The position numbers and the translations under genes are program-made. Below are positions 1-8,856 of a DNA stretch of 64,000 nt, in pieces. A model generated the notes under the pieces. It searched no databases. It had not been told where the DNA came from and saw only the letters and a program-made list of their open reading frames with translations. Location: NCBI GenBank assembly GCA_004346725.1, contig SMDE01000001.1:310001-374000 (forward strand). The letters run 5' to 3'. Source of the DNA: Phytobacter diazotrophicus (GTDB lineage Bacteria; Pseudomonadota; Gammaproteobacteria; Enterobacterales; Enterobacteriaceae). Within the stretch, counting starts at the first letter, position 1. The number at the start of each line of letters is the position of its first letter.

Positions 1-1006
1 GGTTGCGATTGGTTGTTTCTGTATTGGTACCAATCAGGTCAATCTGGATGCGGCGGCGCAGCGCGGTATCCCGGTGTTTAACGCCCCGTTCTCTAACACG
101 CGTTCCGTGGCGGAACTGGTGATTGGCGAGCTGTTACTGCTGATGCGCGGTATTCCGGAAGCGAATGCCAAAGCGCACCGCGGTATCTGGAACAAACTGG
201 CCGTGGGATCTTACGAAGCGCGCGGTAAAAAATTGGGCATCATTGGCTACGGCCACATCGGTACGCAGCTTGGCATTCTGGCTGAGTCACTCGGTATGCA
301 CGTTTATTTCTATGATATTGAAAGCAAACTGCCGCTGGGTAACGCGACCCAGGTTCAGCACCTGTCCGATTTGCTCAATATGAGCGATGTTGTCAGTCTG
401 CACGTGCCGGAAAATGCCTCGACCAAAAACATGATGGGCGCGGAAGAGCTGGCGCTGATGAAGCCGGGATCACTGCTGATCAACGCCGCACGTGGTACGG
501 TTGTTGATATTCCGGCGTTGTGCGATGCGCTTAAACGTAAACACCTGGCGGGCGCGGCAATCGACGTGTTCCCGACTGAGCCTGCAACCAACAGCGATCC
601 GTTTAATTCACCGCTTTGCGAATTCGATAACGTGATTTTGACGCCGCATATTGGCGGTTCAACCCAGGAAGCGCAGGAAAACATCGGTCTGGAAGTGGCG
701 GGTAAACTGATTAAGTACTCTGATAACGGCTCAACGCTCTCTGCCGTTAACTTCCCGGAAGTGTCGCTGCCGCTGCACGGTGGTCGTCGTCTGTTGCATA
801 TCCACGAAAACCGTCCTGGCGTGCTGACCGCAATCAACCAGATCTTTGCTGGCGACGGTATCAACATCGCGGCTCAGTATCTGCAAACGACGCCGTATAT
901 GGGCTATGTGGTTATCGATATTGAAGCCGAAGAAGATGTGGCGCAAAAAGCGCTGCAGAGCATGAAGGCGATCCCGGGTACGATTCGCGCACGCCTGCTG
1001 TACTGA
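1..1006 (+). CDS. serA: D-3-phosphoglycerate dehydrogenase, 5' end cut off by window edge
   Basis: The reading frame is open from base 2 and gives the last 334 residues; the E. coli enzyme has 410, so about 76 N-terminal residues are missing. It catalyses the first committed step of serine synthesis: 3-phosphoglycerate plus NAD+ gives 3-phosphohydroxypyruvate, in the cytosol. Visible features are the NAD-binding glycine loop GYGHIGTQLG, the catalytic Arg in NAARGTVVD, Glu in DVFPTEP and His in LTPHIGGST, then a C-terminal ACT domain beginning near RRLLHIHENRPG. In the family the ACT domain carries serine feedback inhibition. The protein ends in RARLLY as in E. coli. The convergent neighbour is fau. 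The product supplies serine, which also feeds the glycine cleavage genes further right. Confidence 0.98.
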   Translation, partial: VAIGCFCIGTNQVNLDAAAQRGIPVFNAPFSNTRSVAELVIGELLLLMRGIPEANAKAHRGIWNKLAVGSYEARGKKLGIIGYGHIGTQLGILAESLGMHVYFYDIESKLPLGNATQVQHLSDLLNMSDVVSLHVPENASTKNMMGAEELALMKPGSLLINAARGTVVDIPALCDALKRKHLAGAAIDVFPTEPATNSDPFNSPLCEFDNVILTPHIGGSTQEAQENIGLEVAGKLIKYSDNGSTLSAVNFPEVSLPLHGGRRLLHIHENRPGVLTAINQIFAGDGINIAAQYLQTTPYMGYVVIDIEAEEDVAQKALQSMKAIPGTIRARLLY

Positions 1007-1040
1007 TTTTGCAGTACTGGATGGCGAGATAAATGCAAAA

Positions 1041-1065
1041 CGGCAACCTGAGGGTTGCCGTTTTT
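1041..1065 (+). terminator. Rho-independent terminator after serA
   Basis: Eight-base arms CGGCAACC and GGTTGCCG with a four-base loop are followed by TTTTT. It lies 35 bases after the serA stop and before the convergent fau stop. An A-run on the other side (1037-1040) could give weak function for fau as well. Confidence 0.85.
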
Positions 1066-1090
1066 ATGTGTTCTCACTCACCCTCTGGTT

Positions 1091-1687
1091 TCACCAACTC
1101 CACAACCTCGACGGCGTCACCACCGCAGGGAGCGGAATATCCCACTCTTCCACAGGAAGCATATCAACATGCTGACAATCATGCGCATAACCCACCGGCT
1201 GTAACCCATGTCGTTGCCAGTTTTGTAGCGTTCTGTCGTAAAAGCCCCCGCCCATTCCCAGTCGTTGCCCCTGGCTGTCAAAGGCAACCAGCGGGGTTAT
1301 CAGGACATCTAACTGCGCAAGCGGTAAAACATCGCGTACGTCCAGTTTCGGTTCCTGAATTTTCAGGCGATTGATAACCAGCTCGCTATGCGGATGGTAT
1401 TGCAAAAACAGCAGATTGCCCGGGCTGAACGGATGCAGAACAGGCAGATAAACGCGTTTGCCGCTGCGCCAGAGCTGTTCGATAAGCGGTTGAGTGTCCA
1501 GCTCGCCATCGAAGGAGAGAAAAAGGGCGACGGTATGCGCCATCACGACCGGCGGATACGCCATCATGCGCGCTGCCGCTGCAATCGAAAAGTGTTCCTG
1601 TTGCCCGGCGGTGAGGGCGCGACGACGCTGCCGTATGATTTTACGGATTTCCTGACGTGACGGGGGAAGAGCAGAAAATTGTGTCAT
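1091..1687 (-). CDS. fau: 5-formyltetrahydrofolate cyclo-ligase family protein (YgfA)
   Basis: This 198-residue protein of the 5-FTHF cyclo-ligase family converts 5-formyl-THF to 5,10-methenyl-THF with ATP, clearing a folate species that inhibits SHMT. The family signature is visible in the C-terminal part (RLGMGGGFYDRTL). E. coli annotation begins at a Met next to IRQRRRAL, but here that residue is Ile, so the start must lie upstream; the ATG at 1687 gives MTQFSALPPSRQEIRK. It lies directly downstream of 6S RNA on the same strand, the usual zapA-ssrS-fau transcription unit, and is expected to be co-transcribed with 6S RNA precursor. The link to one-carbon metabolism fits the neighbouring serA and gcvTHP genes. 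Confidence 0.93.
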   Translation of the reverse strand: MTQFSALPPSRQEIRKIIRQRRRALTAGQQEHFSIAAAARMMAYPPVVMAHTVALFLSFDGELDTQPLIEQLWRSGKRVYLPVLHPFSPGNLLFLQYHPHSELVINRLKIQEPKLDVRDVLPLAQLDVLITPLVAFDSQGQRLGMGGGFYDRTLQNWQRHGLQPVGYAHDCQHVDMLPVEEWDIPLPAVVTPSRLWSW

Positions 1688-1705
1688 GGTACCAGGTAGA
1701 AAGAA

Positions 1706-1890
1706 GGGAATCTCCGAGATGCCGCCGCAGGCTGTAACCCTTGAACCCTTGGTTCAAGGTGAATGTGTCGTCATAGTTTTAAGGCTTCTCGGACGGACCG
1801 AGCATGCTCACCAACCATGGAGCGCCACATTCTTGTGGTATGAAATATCGGCTCAGGGGACTGGCCCGCTTGCGAACATCTCAGAGAAAT
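1706..1890 (-). ncRNA. ssrS: 6S RNA, regulator of sigma-70 RNA polymerase
   Basis: About 185 nt closely match E. coli 6S RNA. On the minus strand it starts ATTTCTCTGAGATGTTCGC and ends TCTCGGAGATTCCC, with the two ends complementary (CTCTGAGATG against CATCTCGGAG) to close the long helix. Known 6S RNA mimics an open promoter and sequesters sigma-70 holoenzyme in stationary phase. It lies between zapA and fau on the same strand, its conserved position. Ends were set by recall of the E. coli sequence and may be off by a few bases. Confidence 0.96.
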
Positions 1891-1931
1891 TTTTTCTTCA
1901 CGGTCACTCTACCATAGTTAACCTTGAAGTG

Positions 1932-2294
<363 letters not shown>

Positions 2295-2484
2295 TCACAC
2301 CCGAGTCCTGGCTGCGAAGGGGCGTCACTATAGCCACCCTGGTGAGAGGATTCAAGCTCTTTGCTATACCTTAATTCACTCATAGCGCATGCAAAGGCAT
2401 GTAACGTGAAGCATGACGGGTATATCACCAGGGTCCAAAGTGGTAGCATACCATGAATATTCTCCCCAACGACGATGAATGCGC

Positions 2485-3063
2485 ATGTCTATACAGAACG
2501 AAATACCTGGTTACAACGATGTAGGCCAGTTGCTCAATCAGCAAGGTGTTGGACTGATTCCTGCGGAAATGCACGGGCTTATCGCGGGGATGCTTTGTGG
2601 CGGCAACAACGACAGCTCCTGGCAGCCGCTGTTGCATGACCTGACTAACGAAGGGCTGGCATTCGGCCATGAGCTCGCTCAGGCGCTGCGCAGTATGCAT
2701 GCCGCCACCAGCGACTCACTGGAAGATGACGGTTTCCTGTTTCAGCTTTATCTGCCGACCGGCGACGACGTGAGCGTGTTTGACCGTGCCGATGCGCTGG
2801 CAGGCTGGGTTAACCACTTCCTGCTGGGGCTTGGCGTCACGCAGCCGAAACTCGACAAAGTGACCGGCGAAACCGGTGAAGCGATTGACGATCTGCGTAA
2901 CATTGCTTTGCTCGGTTATGACGAAGATGAAGATCAGGAAGAGCTTGAGATGTCGCTCGAAGAGATCATCGAATATGTGCGCGTTGCGGCGCTGCTGTGC
3001 CATGACACATTTACCCGCCCGCAGCCAACGGCACCTGAAGTGCGTAAGCCAACCCTGCATTAA
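2485..3063 (+). CDS. ygfB: UPF0149 family protein YgfB
   Basis: A 192-residue protein very close to E. coli YgfB, and C-terminally almost identical ([12 protein letters not shown]). I start at ATG 2485 (MSIQN) because it matches the known N-terminus; an in-frame ATG two codons upstream at 2479 is possible, and no strong ribosome site decides between them. It is an all-helical cytosolic protein with an acidic stretch ([15 protein letters not shown]). The molecular function in E. coli is not firmly known. It heads the ygfB-pepP-ubiH-ubiI operon, 24 bases before pepP. Confidence 0.93.
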   Translation: MSIQNEIPGYNDVGQLLNQQGVGLIPAEMHGLIAGMLCGGNNDSSWQPLLHDLTNEGLAFGHELAQALRSMHAATSDSLEDDGFLFQLYLPTGDDVSVFDRADALAGWVNHFLLGLGVTQPKLDKVTGETGEAIDDLRNIALLGYDEDEDQEELEMSLEEIIEYVRVAALLCHDTFTRPQPTAPEVRKPTLH

Positions 3064-3087
3064 TCTATTCCGCTCAAAGGAGATGTC

Positions 3088-4404
3088 ATGACACAGCTTG
3101 AGTTTCTCCGACGCCGTCAGGCGTTGCTGGCGCAAATGGCGCCGGCCAGCGCGGCGCTTATTTTCGCGGCGCCGGAAGCGACCCGCAGTGCCGACAGTGA
3201 ATACCCGTATCGTCAGAACAGCGACTTTTGGTATTTCACCGGTTTTAATGAGCCGGAAGCGGTACTGGTGCTGATTAAAAGTGATGATACCCATAACCAC
3301 AGCGTCCTGTTTAACCGGATCCGCGATAAGACGGCGGAAATCTGGTTTGGCCGACGTCTGGGGCAGGAAGCGGCGCCAGAAAAACTGGGTGTGGACAGGG
3401 CGCTGGCGTTTCCGGAAATAGGTAAACATCTTTATCAATTGCTCAACGGCCTGGACGCGGTCTATCACGCCCAGGGCGAATACGCTTATGCCGATGAGAT
3501 TGTCTTTGCCGCACTGGATAAACTGCGTAAAGGCTCTCGACAGAATCTCACGGCCCCGGCCACGGTGACCGACTGGCGACCCATCGTGCATGAAATGCGT
3601 CTGTTCAAGTCAGCCGAAGAAATTGAGGTAATGCGTCGCGCCGGGGAGATTTCGGCGCTGGCACATACCCGCGCCATGCAAACCTGTAAACCCGGGATGT
3701 TTGAATACCAGCTCGAAGGGGAAATCCACCACGAGTTCAACCGTCACGGCGCCCGTTTTCCCTCCTATACCACTATCGTCGGTGCCGGGGAGAACGGCTG
3801 TATTTTGCATTACACCGAAAACGAAAGCGTGATGCGTGATGGTGATCTGGTGCTGATCGACGCAGGTTGCGAATACATGGGATATGCCGGCGATATTACC
3901 CGTACCTTTCCGGTAAACGGCAAGTTCAGCCCGGCGCAGCGTGAAGTGTATGACATTGTACTGGAATCACTGGAAACGGCCCTGCGCCTGTTCCGCCCCG
4001 GCACCTCGATTCAGGAAGTGAACGGGGAAGTGGTGCGCATCATGGTAACCGGGCTGGTGAAACTGGGCATTCTTAAGGGCGAGGTTGACACGCTGGTTGC
4101 TGAGAATGCGCATCGCCCTTTCTTTATGCATGGTCTGAGCCACTGGTTGGGGCTGGATGTCCATGATGTCGGCGTCTATGGTCAGGATCGCTCGCGTATC
4201 CTTGAACCGGGGATGATTCTGACCGTTGAGCCGGGTCTCTATATCGCCCCTGATGCCGACGTACCAGAAGCCTATCGGGGGATTGGCATTCGCGTGGAAG
4301 ATGACATTGTGATCACCGAAAACGGTAATGAAAACCTCACCGCCAGCGTCGTCAAAAAAGCCGATGACATCGAGGCGCTGATGGCAGCGGCGCGTCGCTT
4401 ATGA
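3088..4404 (+). CDS. pepP: Xaa-Pro aminopeptidase P
   Basis: A 438-residue metallopeptidase removing N-terminal residues next to proline. The N-terminal creatinase-like domain is followed by the pita-bread catalytic domain. The di-manganese ligands are all recognisable: Asp in LVLIDAGCEY, Asp in YAGDITRTF, His in FMHGLSHWLGLD, Glu in LTVEPGLYI and Glu in GIRVEDDI. A good ribosome site (AAAGGAG) precedes the ATG. The stop overlaps the ubiH start by four bases (ATGA), so the two are translationally coupled, an arrangement also seen in E. coli. Confidence 0.98.
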   Translation: MTQLEFLRRRQALLAQMAPASAALIFAAPEATRSADSEYPYRQNSDFWYFTGFNEPEAVLVLIKSDDTHNHSVLFNRIRDKTAEIWFGRRLGQEAAPEKLGVDRALAFPEIGKHLYQLLNGLDAVYHAQGEYAYADEIVFAALDKLRKGSRQNLTAPATVTDWRPIVHEMRLFKSAEEIEVMRRAGEISALAHTRAMQTCKPGMFEYQLEGEIHHEFNRHGARFPSYTTIVGAGENGCILHYTENESVMRDGDLVLIDAGCEYMGYAGDITRTFPVNGKFSPAQREVYDIVLESLETALRLFRPGTSIQEVNGEVVRIMVTGLVKLGILKGEVDTLVAENAHRPFFMHGLSHWLGLDVHDVGVYGQDRSRILEPGMILTVEPGLYIAPDADVPEAYRGIGIRVEDDIVITENGNENLTASVVKKADDIEALMAAARRL

Positions 4405-5579
4405 GTGTGATTATTGTTGGTGGCGGTATGGCAGGCGCGACGCTCGCGCTGTCGATTTCGCATTTAACCGGTGGTCGCCTTCCTGTTCATCTGATCGAAG
4501 CGACCGAACCGAGTTCTCAGGATCACCCTGGCTTTGATGCGCGCGCTATCGCGCTGGCGGCGGGAACGTGCCAGCAGCTCGCGCGAGTGGGGATCTGGTC
4601 ACATATCGTCGAGAAAGCCACGCCGATTACTACCGTGCATGTCAGCGATCGCGGCCATGCCGGTTTCGTGACCCTTGATGCTGATGATTATCACATTGAG
4701 GCGCTCGGCCAGGTGGTGGAACTGCACGATGTCGGTACCCGTCTTTTTAGTCTTCTGAAAAAAGCGCCTGGCGTGACGCTCCATTGTCCGGCACGGGTGA
4801 GCTTCTTCTCCAGGGATGAAGACCGCGTGGCGGTCGCACTGGAAAGTGGGGAGACGATCAACGGAACCCTGCTGGTCGCCGCGGATGGCTCCCGCTCTGC
4901 GCTGGGTGCGCAATGTGGTATTAGCTGGCAACAGGCGCCCTATCAGCAGGTTGCGGTGATTGCGAACGTCACGACCTCGGTGGCGCACCAGGGGCGCGCG
5001 TTTGAGCGTTTTACCGCTCACGGCCCGCTGGCAATGCTGCCGATGTCGCACGGACGTTGCTCGCTGGTGTGGTGTCACCCGCTCGACAGACAGGAACAGA
5101 TCCTGAACTGGAGCGATGAGACCTTCTGCCATGAGCTGCAAAAAGCCTTTGGCTGGCGGCTGGGCCGAATCATGCAGGCGGGAGTCCGTAACGCTTATCC
5201 GCTTTCTCTCTCCATCGCTTCCTCGCCTATTTCACATCGTACTGTGCTGGTTGGAAATGCCGCGCAGACGCTCCACCCGATCGCCGGGCAGGGCTTTAAC
5301 CTGGGGATGCGTGATGTGATGAGCCTGGCCGAAACGCTGGCCGATGCCTGGACGCAGCAGCAGGATGTTGGCGGTTATGGCGTGCTGACACGCTATCGCG
5401 ATCGTCGCCGTGATGATAAGTGCGCTACGATTGGCGTGACAGATGGGTTAGTGCATCTTTTTGCTAATCGCTGGGCGCCGCTGGTTGTCGGGCGTAACGT
5501 CGGTTTGATGGCAATGGAATTATTTACCCCGGCGCGTGATGCGCTGGCGCAGCGTACTCTGGGCTGGGTGGCGCGTTAA
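4401..5579 (+). CDS. ubiH: 2-octaprenyl-6-methoxyphenol hydroxylase (ubiquinone synthesis)
   Basis: A 392-residue FAD monooxygenase. UbiH hydroxylates the ubiquinone ring at C1 in the soluble Ubi complex. The sequence shows the dinucleotide loop IIVGGGMAGATLAL at the N-terminus and the second FAD motif GNAAQTLHPIAGQGFNLG near residue 290. The start overlaps the pepP stop by four bases. The paralog ubiI follows after 18 bases. Confidence 0.97.
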   Translation: MSVIIVGGGMAGATLALSISHLTGGRLPVHLIEATEPSSQDHPGFDARAIALAAGTCQQLARVGIWSHIVEKATPITTVHVSDRGHAGFVTLDADDYHIEALGQVVELHDVGTRLFSLLKKAPGVTLHCPARVSFFSRDEDRVAVALESGETINGTLLVAADGSRSALGAQCGISWQQAPYQQVAVIANVTTSVAHQGRAFERFTAHGPLAMLPMSHGRCSLVWCHPLDRQEQILNWSDETFCHELQKAFGWRLGRIMQAGVRNAYPLSLSIASSPISHRTVLVGNAAQTLHPIAGQGFNLGMRDVMSLAETLADAWTQQQDVGGYGVLTRYRDRRRDDKCATIGVTDGLVHLFANRWAPLVVGRNVGLMAMELFTPARDALAQRTLGWVAR

Positions 5580-5597
5580 GGTCTTCAGGAGCTATTT

Positions 5598-6800
5598 GTG
5601 CAAAATGTTGATGTGGCAATTGTAGGCGGCGGCATGGTGGGACTGGCGCTGGCCTGTGGATTACAGGGCAGTGGCCTGCGAGTGGCGGTGCTGGAACAGC
5701 ATGCGCCTGTCCCCCTGAAAGAGGATGCCCCTGCACAACTGCGTGTCTCGGCGATCAACGCCGCCAGCGAAAAACTGCTGACGCGCCTGGGCGTCTGGTC
5801 ATCGATTATTGCCCATCGCGCCAGCTGTTATCATGGCATGGAAGTGTGGGATAAAGACAGCTTTGGCCGCATTGCCTTTGACGATCAGAGTATGGGTTAC
5901 AGCCATCTCGGTCATATTATTGAAAACAGTGTCATTCATCAGGCGTTGTGGAACAAAGCCCGGCAGTGTTCGGATGTGTCAATCCTGGCACCAGCGGAAC
6001 TGCAACAGGTGGCCTGGGGTGAGAACGAAGCGTTTCTTACCCTCAAAGATGGCAATATGTTAACCGCCCGGCTGGTCGTCGGGGCCGATGGTGCTAACTC
6101 ATGGTTGCGCAATAAAGCCGATATTCCACTGACCTTCTGGGACTATAACCATCATGCGCTGGTGGCGACCATCCGTACCGATGAGCCGCATCAGGCTATC
6201 GCGCGGCAGGTTTTCCACGATGAAAGCATCCTCGCGTTTTTGCCGCTGGCCGACCCGCACTTGTGTTCAATCGTCTGGTCGCTGCCGCCTGAGCTGGCTG
6301 CACAAATGCAGCAGGCAGACGAAGAGGCCTTCAACCAGGCGCTGTGTGTCGCGTTTGATAATCGCCTGGGGTTGTGTCACGTGGAAAGCGAGCGGCAGGT
6401 CTACCCGCTGACCGGACGCTACGCGCGTCATTTTGCCGGGCATCGTCTGGCATTGATGGGCGATGCGGCGCACACCATCCATCCTCTTGCCGGGCAGGGC
6501 GTTAACCTGGGCTTCATGGACGCGGCCGAACTGGTCAGTGAACTCAAGCGGCTGCACGCTCAGGGCAAAGATATTGGTCAGCACATGTATCTGCGCCGCT
6601 ACGAACGCAGCCGTAAACACAGTGCCGCGCTGATGCTGGCCGGGATGCAGGGTTTCCGGGAATTGTTTTCCGGCACCAACCCGGCAAAAAAACTGTTCCG
6701 GGACATTGGCCTGAAACTGGCGGACAGATTGCCTGGGGTAAAACCACAGTTATTGCGTCAGGCGATGGGACTGAATGACCTCCCTCAGTGGTTGCGTTAA
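5598..6800 (+). CDS. ubiI: 2-octaprenylphenol hydroxylase UbiI (VisC)
   Basis: A 400-residue FAD monooxygenase that performs the C5 hydroxylation of ubiquinone synthesis. The motifs are AIVGGGMVGLALACGL at the start and GDAAHTIHPLAGQGVNLGF near residue 290. Translation begins at GTG (5598), preceded by TTCAGGAGCT. It shares the UbiH fold and is clearly an old tandem duplicate. It is the last gene of the operon; a GC-rich hairpin follows at 6814. Confidence 0.97.
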   Translation: MQNVDVAIVGGGMVGLALACGLQGSGLRVAVLEQHAPVPLKEDAPAQLRVSAINAASEKLLTRLGVWSSIIAHRASCYHGMEVWDKDSFGRIAFDDQSMGYSHLGHIIENSVIHQALWNKARQCSDVSILAPAELQQVAWGENEAFLTLKDGNMLTARLVVGADGANSWLRNKADIPLTFWDYNHHALVATIRTDEPHQAIARQVFHDESILAFLPLADPHLCSIVWSLPPELAAQMQQADEEAFNQALCVAFDNRLGLCHVESERQVYPLTGRYARHFAGHRLALMGDAAHTIHPLAGQGVNLGFMDAAELVSELKRLHAQGKDIGQHMYLRRYERSRKHSAALMLAGMQGFRELFSGTNPAKKLFRDIGLKLADRLPGVKPQLLRQAMGLNDLPQWLR

Positions 6801-6813
6801 CTGCGTCACACTT

Positions 6814-6837
6814 TCCCTTCCCCCTCGCGGGAAGGGA
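6814..6837. repeat. CCCTTCC-type intergenic hairpin after ubiI
   Basis: Nine-base arms (TCCCTTCCC and GGGAAGGGA) enclose a six-base loop. No T-run follows, so it is not a textbook terminator. It belongs by sequence to a family of pyrimidine-rich hairpins also seen at 8741, 12562 and 60783, each just after a gene end. Confidence 0.6.
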
Positions 6838-6854
6838 TACCCTGCCTCATTTGA

Positions 6855-7221
6855 AAAATTCTAATTTCACGTCATTTTTCAGATTAGTTTTTCTCATCTC
6901 TCGTTTTTTTGCTGTCGGGAAAATTATCTCTTTTGTGGTGGTAAATATCGCTATTTGCGATACTCGCTATGCGAGAGTGATTCTTTATGCGCCATTTCAC
7001 GCTTAAGTCTGGTGTAATATTCTGTTGGGGTTTTTGTGAAAAATGGTCATAAGCTAATGTGATGACCCATTTTCTCTTATGGTTAAGTGCCGCTTTCGGT
7101 GATAAGTTCAGGCGAAAGTGAACGTTTGCGTCGGCGACCGGGATCGGTGTCGACGTCTTGTCATGCGATGATTTTTTCACCGCTGAAAACGTGAAAGCCC
7201 CGCTTATTCGACGAGGAAAAG
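6855..7221 (+). promoter_or_regulatory. gcvTHP control region and leader
   Basis: This gene-free stretch of about 370 bases before gcvT corresponds to the E. coli gcv regulatory region, which binds GcvA, GcvR/GcvA complexes, Lrp and PurR. I see CTAAT at 6861-6865 and its inverse ATTAG at 6883-6887, the core seen in GcvA sites, in an AT-rich segment that also suits Lrp. A short inverted element (TTGCGATACTCGCTATGCGAG) lies near 6955. The exact transcription start is not assigned. A ribosome site (GACGAGGAAAAG) precedes the gcvT ATG. Confidence 0.5.
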
Positions 7222-8316
7222 ATGGCCCAGCAGACTCCTTTGTATGAACAACACACGCTGTGCGGCGCACGCATGGTGGATTTCCATGGCTGGATGATGC
7301 CGCTGCATTACGGCTCGCAGATCGATGAGCACCACGCGGTGCGTACCGATGCGGGCATGTTCGATGTATCGCACATGACGATTGTCGATTTGCGTGGCAG
7401 TCGAACCCGGGAATTCTTGCGCTACCTGCTGGCAAATGACGTAGCGAAACTCACCAAACCCGGCAAGGCGCTATATTCCGGCATGCTCAATGCGTCGGGC
7501 GGTGTCATTGATGACCTCATCGTCTACTACTTCACCGAAGACTTCTTCCGCCTCGTTGTAAACTCCGCCACCCGCGAAAAAGACCTCTCCTGGATTACCC
7601 AACACGCTGAACCTTTCGCCATTGATATCACCGTCCGTGACGATTTGTCGTTGATTGCCGTCCAGGGGCCAAACGCGCAGGCTAAAGCCGCGACCCTGTT
7701 CACTGACGAACAGCGTCAGGCAGTAGAAGGCATGAAGCCCTTCTTTGGCGTTGAGGCCGGCGATCTGTTTATCGCGACCACCGGCTATACCGGCGAAGCG
7801 GGTTATGAAATCGCGCTGCCGAACGAACAGGCAGCCGATTTCTGGCAGAAGCTGGTGCAGGCGGGCGTTAAGCCTTGTGGCCTGGGCGCGCGCGACACTT
7901 TACGCCTTGAAGCGGGCATGAACTTGTATGGCCAGGAGATGGACGAGGGCGTTTCGCCGCTCGCCGCCAATATGGGCTGGACCATTGCCTGGGAACCGGC
8001 GGACCGTGATTTTATCGGTCGCGAAGCGCTCGAATTACAGCGCGAGAAAGGCACCGAACAATTAGTCGGTCTGATCATGACCGAGAAAGGCGTGCTGCGT
8101 AACGAATTGCCGGTGCGGTTCACAGATACCCACGGTAACGCGCAAGAAGGCGTGATCACCAGCGGTACGTTCTCGCCGACGCTGGGCTACAGTATTGCAC
8201 TGGCGCGTGTGCCTGCGGGCATTGGCGACACGGCAATCGTTCAGATCCGTAATCGTGAAATGCCGGTAAAAGTGACGAAACCTATTTTTGTACGCGCTGG
8301 CAAAGCCGTCGCGTGA
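7222..8316 (+). CDS. gcvT: Glycine cleavage system T protein (aminomethyltransferase)
   Basis: A 364-residue protein, the usual length. GcvT takes the aminomethyl group from lipoyl-GcvH, releases ammonia and passes the carbon to tetrahydrofolate. The family hallmarks are the N-terminal [10 protein letters not shown] region, AGMFDVSHM, the folate-site Asp in [14 protein letters not shown] and the C-terminal barrel beginning near residue 280. It is the first gene of gcvTHP. ygfZ in this window is a paralog of the same fold. Confidence 0.98.
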   Translation: MAQQTPLYEQHTLCGARMVDFHGWMMPLHYGSQIDEHHAVRTDAGMFDVSHMTIVDLRGSRTREFLRYLLANDVAKLTKPGKALYSGMLNASGGVIDDLIVYYFTEDFFRLVVNSATREKDLSWITQHAEPFAIDITVRDDLSLIAVQGPNAQAKAATLFTDEQRQAVEGMKPFFGVEAGDLFIATTGYTGEAGYEIALPNEQAADFWQKLVQAGVKPCGLGARDTLRLEAGMNLYGQEMDEGVSPLAANMGWTIAWEPADRDFIGREALELQREKGTEQLVGLIMTEKGVLRNELPVRFTDTHGNAQEGVITSGTFSPTLGYSIALARVPAGIGDTAIVQIRNREMPVKVTKPIFVRAGKAVA

Positions 8317-8341
8317 TTCATTCTTATTTGGAGATTTAGTG

Positions 8342-8731
8342 ATGAGCAACGTACCTGCAGAACTGAAATACAGCAAAGAACACGAGTGGCTGCGTAAAGA
8401 AGCGGATGGCACGTACACCGTCGGTATCACTGAACATGCTCAGGAACTGCTGGGTGACATGGTGTTTGTTGATCTGCCCGAAGTGGGCGCAACCGTTGCC
8501 GCAGGTGATGATTGCGCCGTCGCGGAATCCGTGAAAGCGGCTTCCGATATTTATGCGCCGATCAGCGGCGAAATCGTTGCTGTTAACGAGGCACTGGGCG
8601 ATGCGCCGGAGCAGGTTAACAGCGAGCCGTACGGCGAAGGCTGGATTTTCAAAATCAAAGCCAGTGATGAATCGGAAGTTGCTGCGTTGCTGGATGCGAC
8701 CGCTTACGAAGCCTTACTCGAAGACGAATAA
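8342..8731 (+). CDS. gcvH: Glycine cleavage system H protein
   Basis: A 129-residue lipoyl carrier protein identical in length to E. coli GcvH. The lipoylated lysine lies in AESVKAASD at about residue 65. The start is ATG 8342, preceded by TTTGGAGATTTAGTG; upstream in-frame starts inside gcvT lack homology. GcvH shuttles the aminomethyl group between GcvP, GcvT and the lipoamide dehydrogenase. It lies 25 bases after gcvT and 125 bases before gcvP. Confidence 0.98.
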   Translation: MSNVPAELKYSKEHEWLRKEADGTYTVGITEHAQELLGDMVFVDLPEVGATVAAGDDCAVAESVKAASDIYAPISGEIVAVNEALGDAPEQVNSEPYGEGWIFKIKASDESEVAALLDATAYEALLEDE

Positions 8732-8740
8732 CGGTTTTCT

Positions 8741-8817
8741 CCCTCTCCCTCACGGGGAGAGGGGCGGGGTGAAGGAATATTAGCGCTTTCACCCCAAACC
8801 TCTTCCTGACGAAGAGG
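8741..8817. repeat. Three consecutive hairpins between gcvH and gcvP
   Basis: Three inverted repeats follow one another: CCCTCTCCC/GGGAGAGGG (8741-8749 with 8755-8763), GGGGTGAA/TTCACCCC (8766-8773 with 8788-8795) and CCTCTTC/GAAGAGG (8799-8805 with 8811-8817). They fill most of the intercistronic gap. None has a T-run, so they more likely act as mRNA-stabilising or attenuating stems or are dispersed repeat copies. Confidence 0.6.
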
Positions 8818-8856
8818 CAATTTTAAAATCACCGCACGTTTCAGGAACCATCGCTC

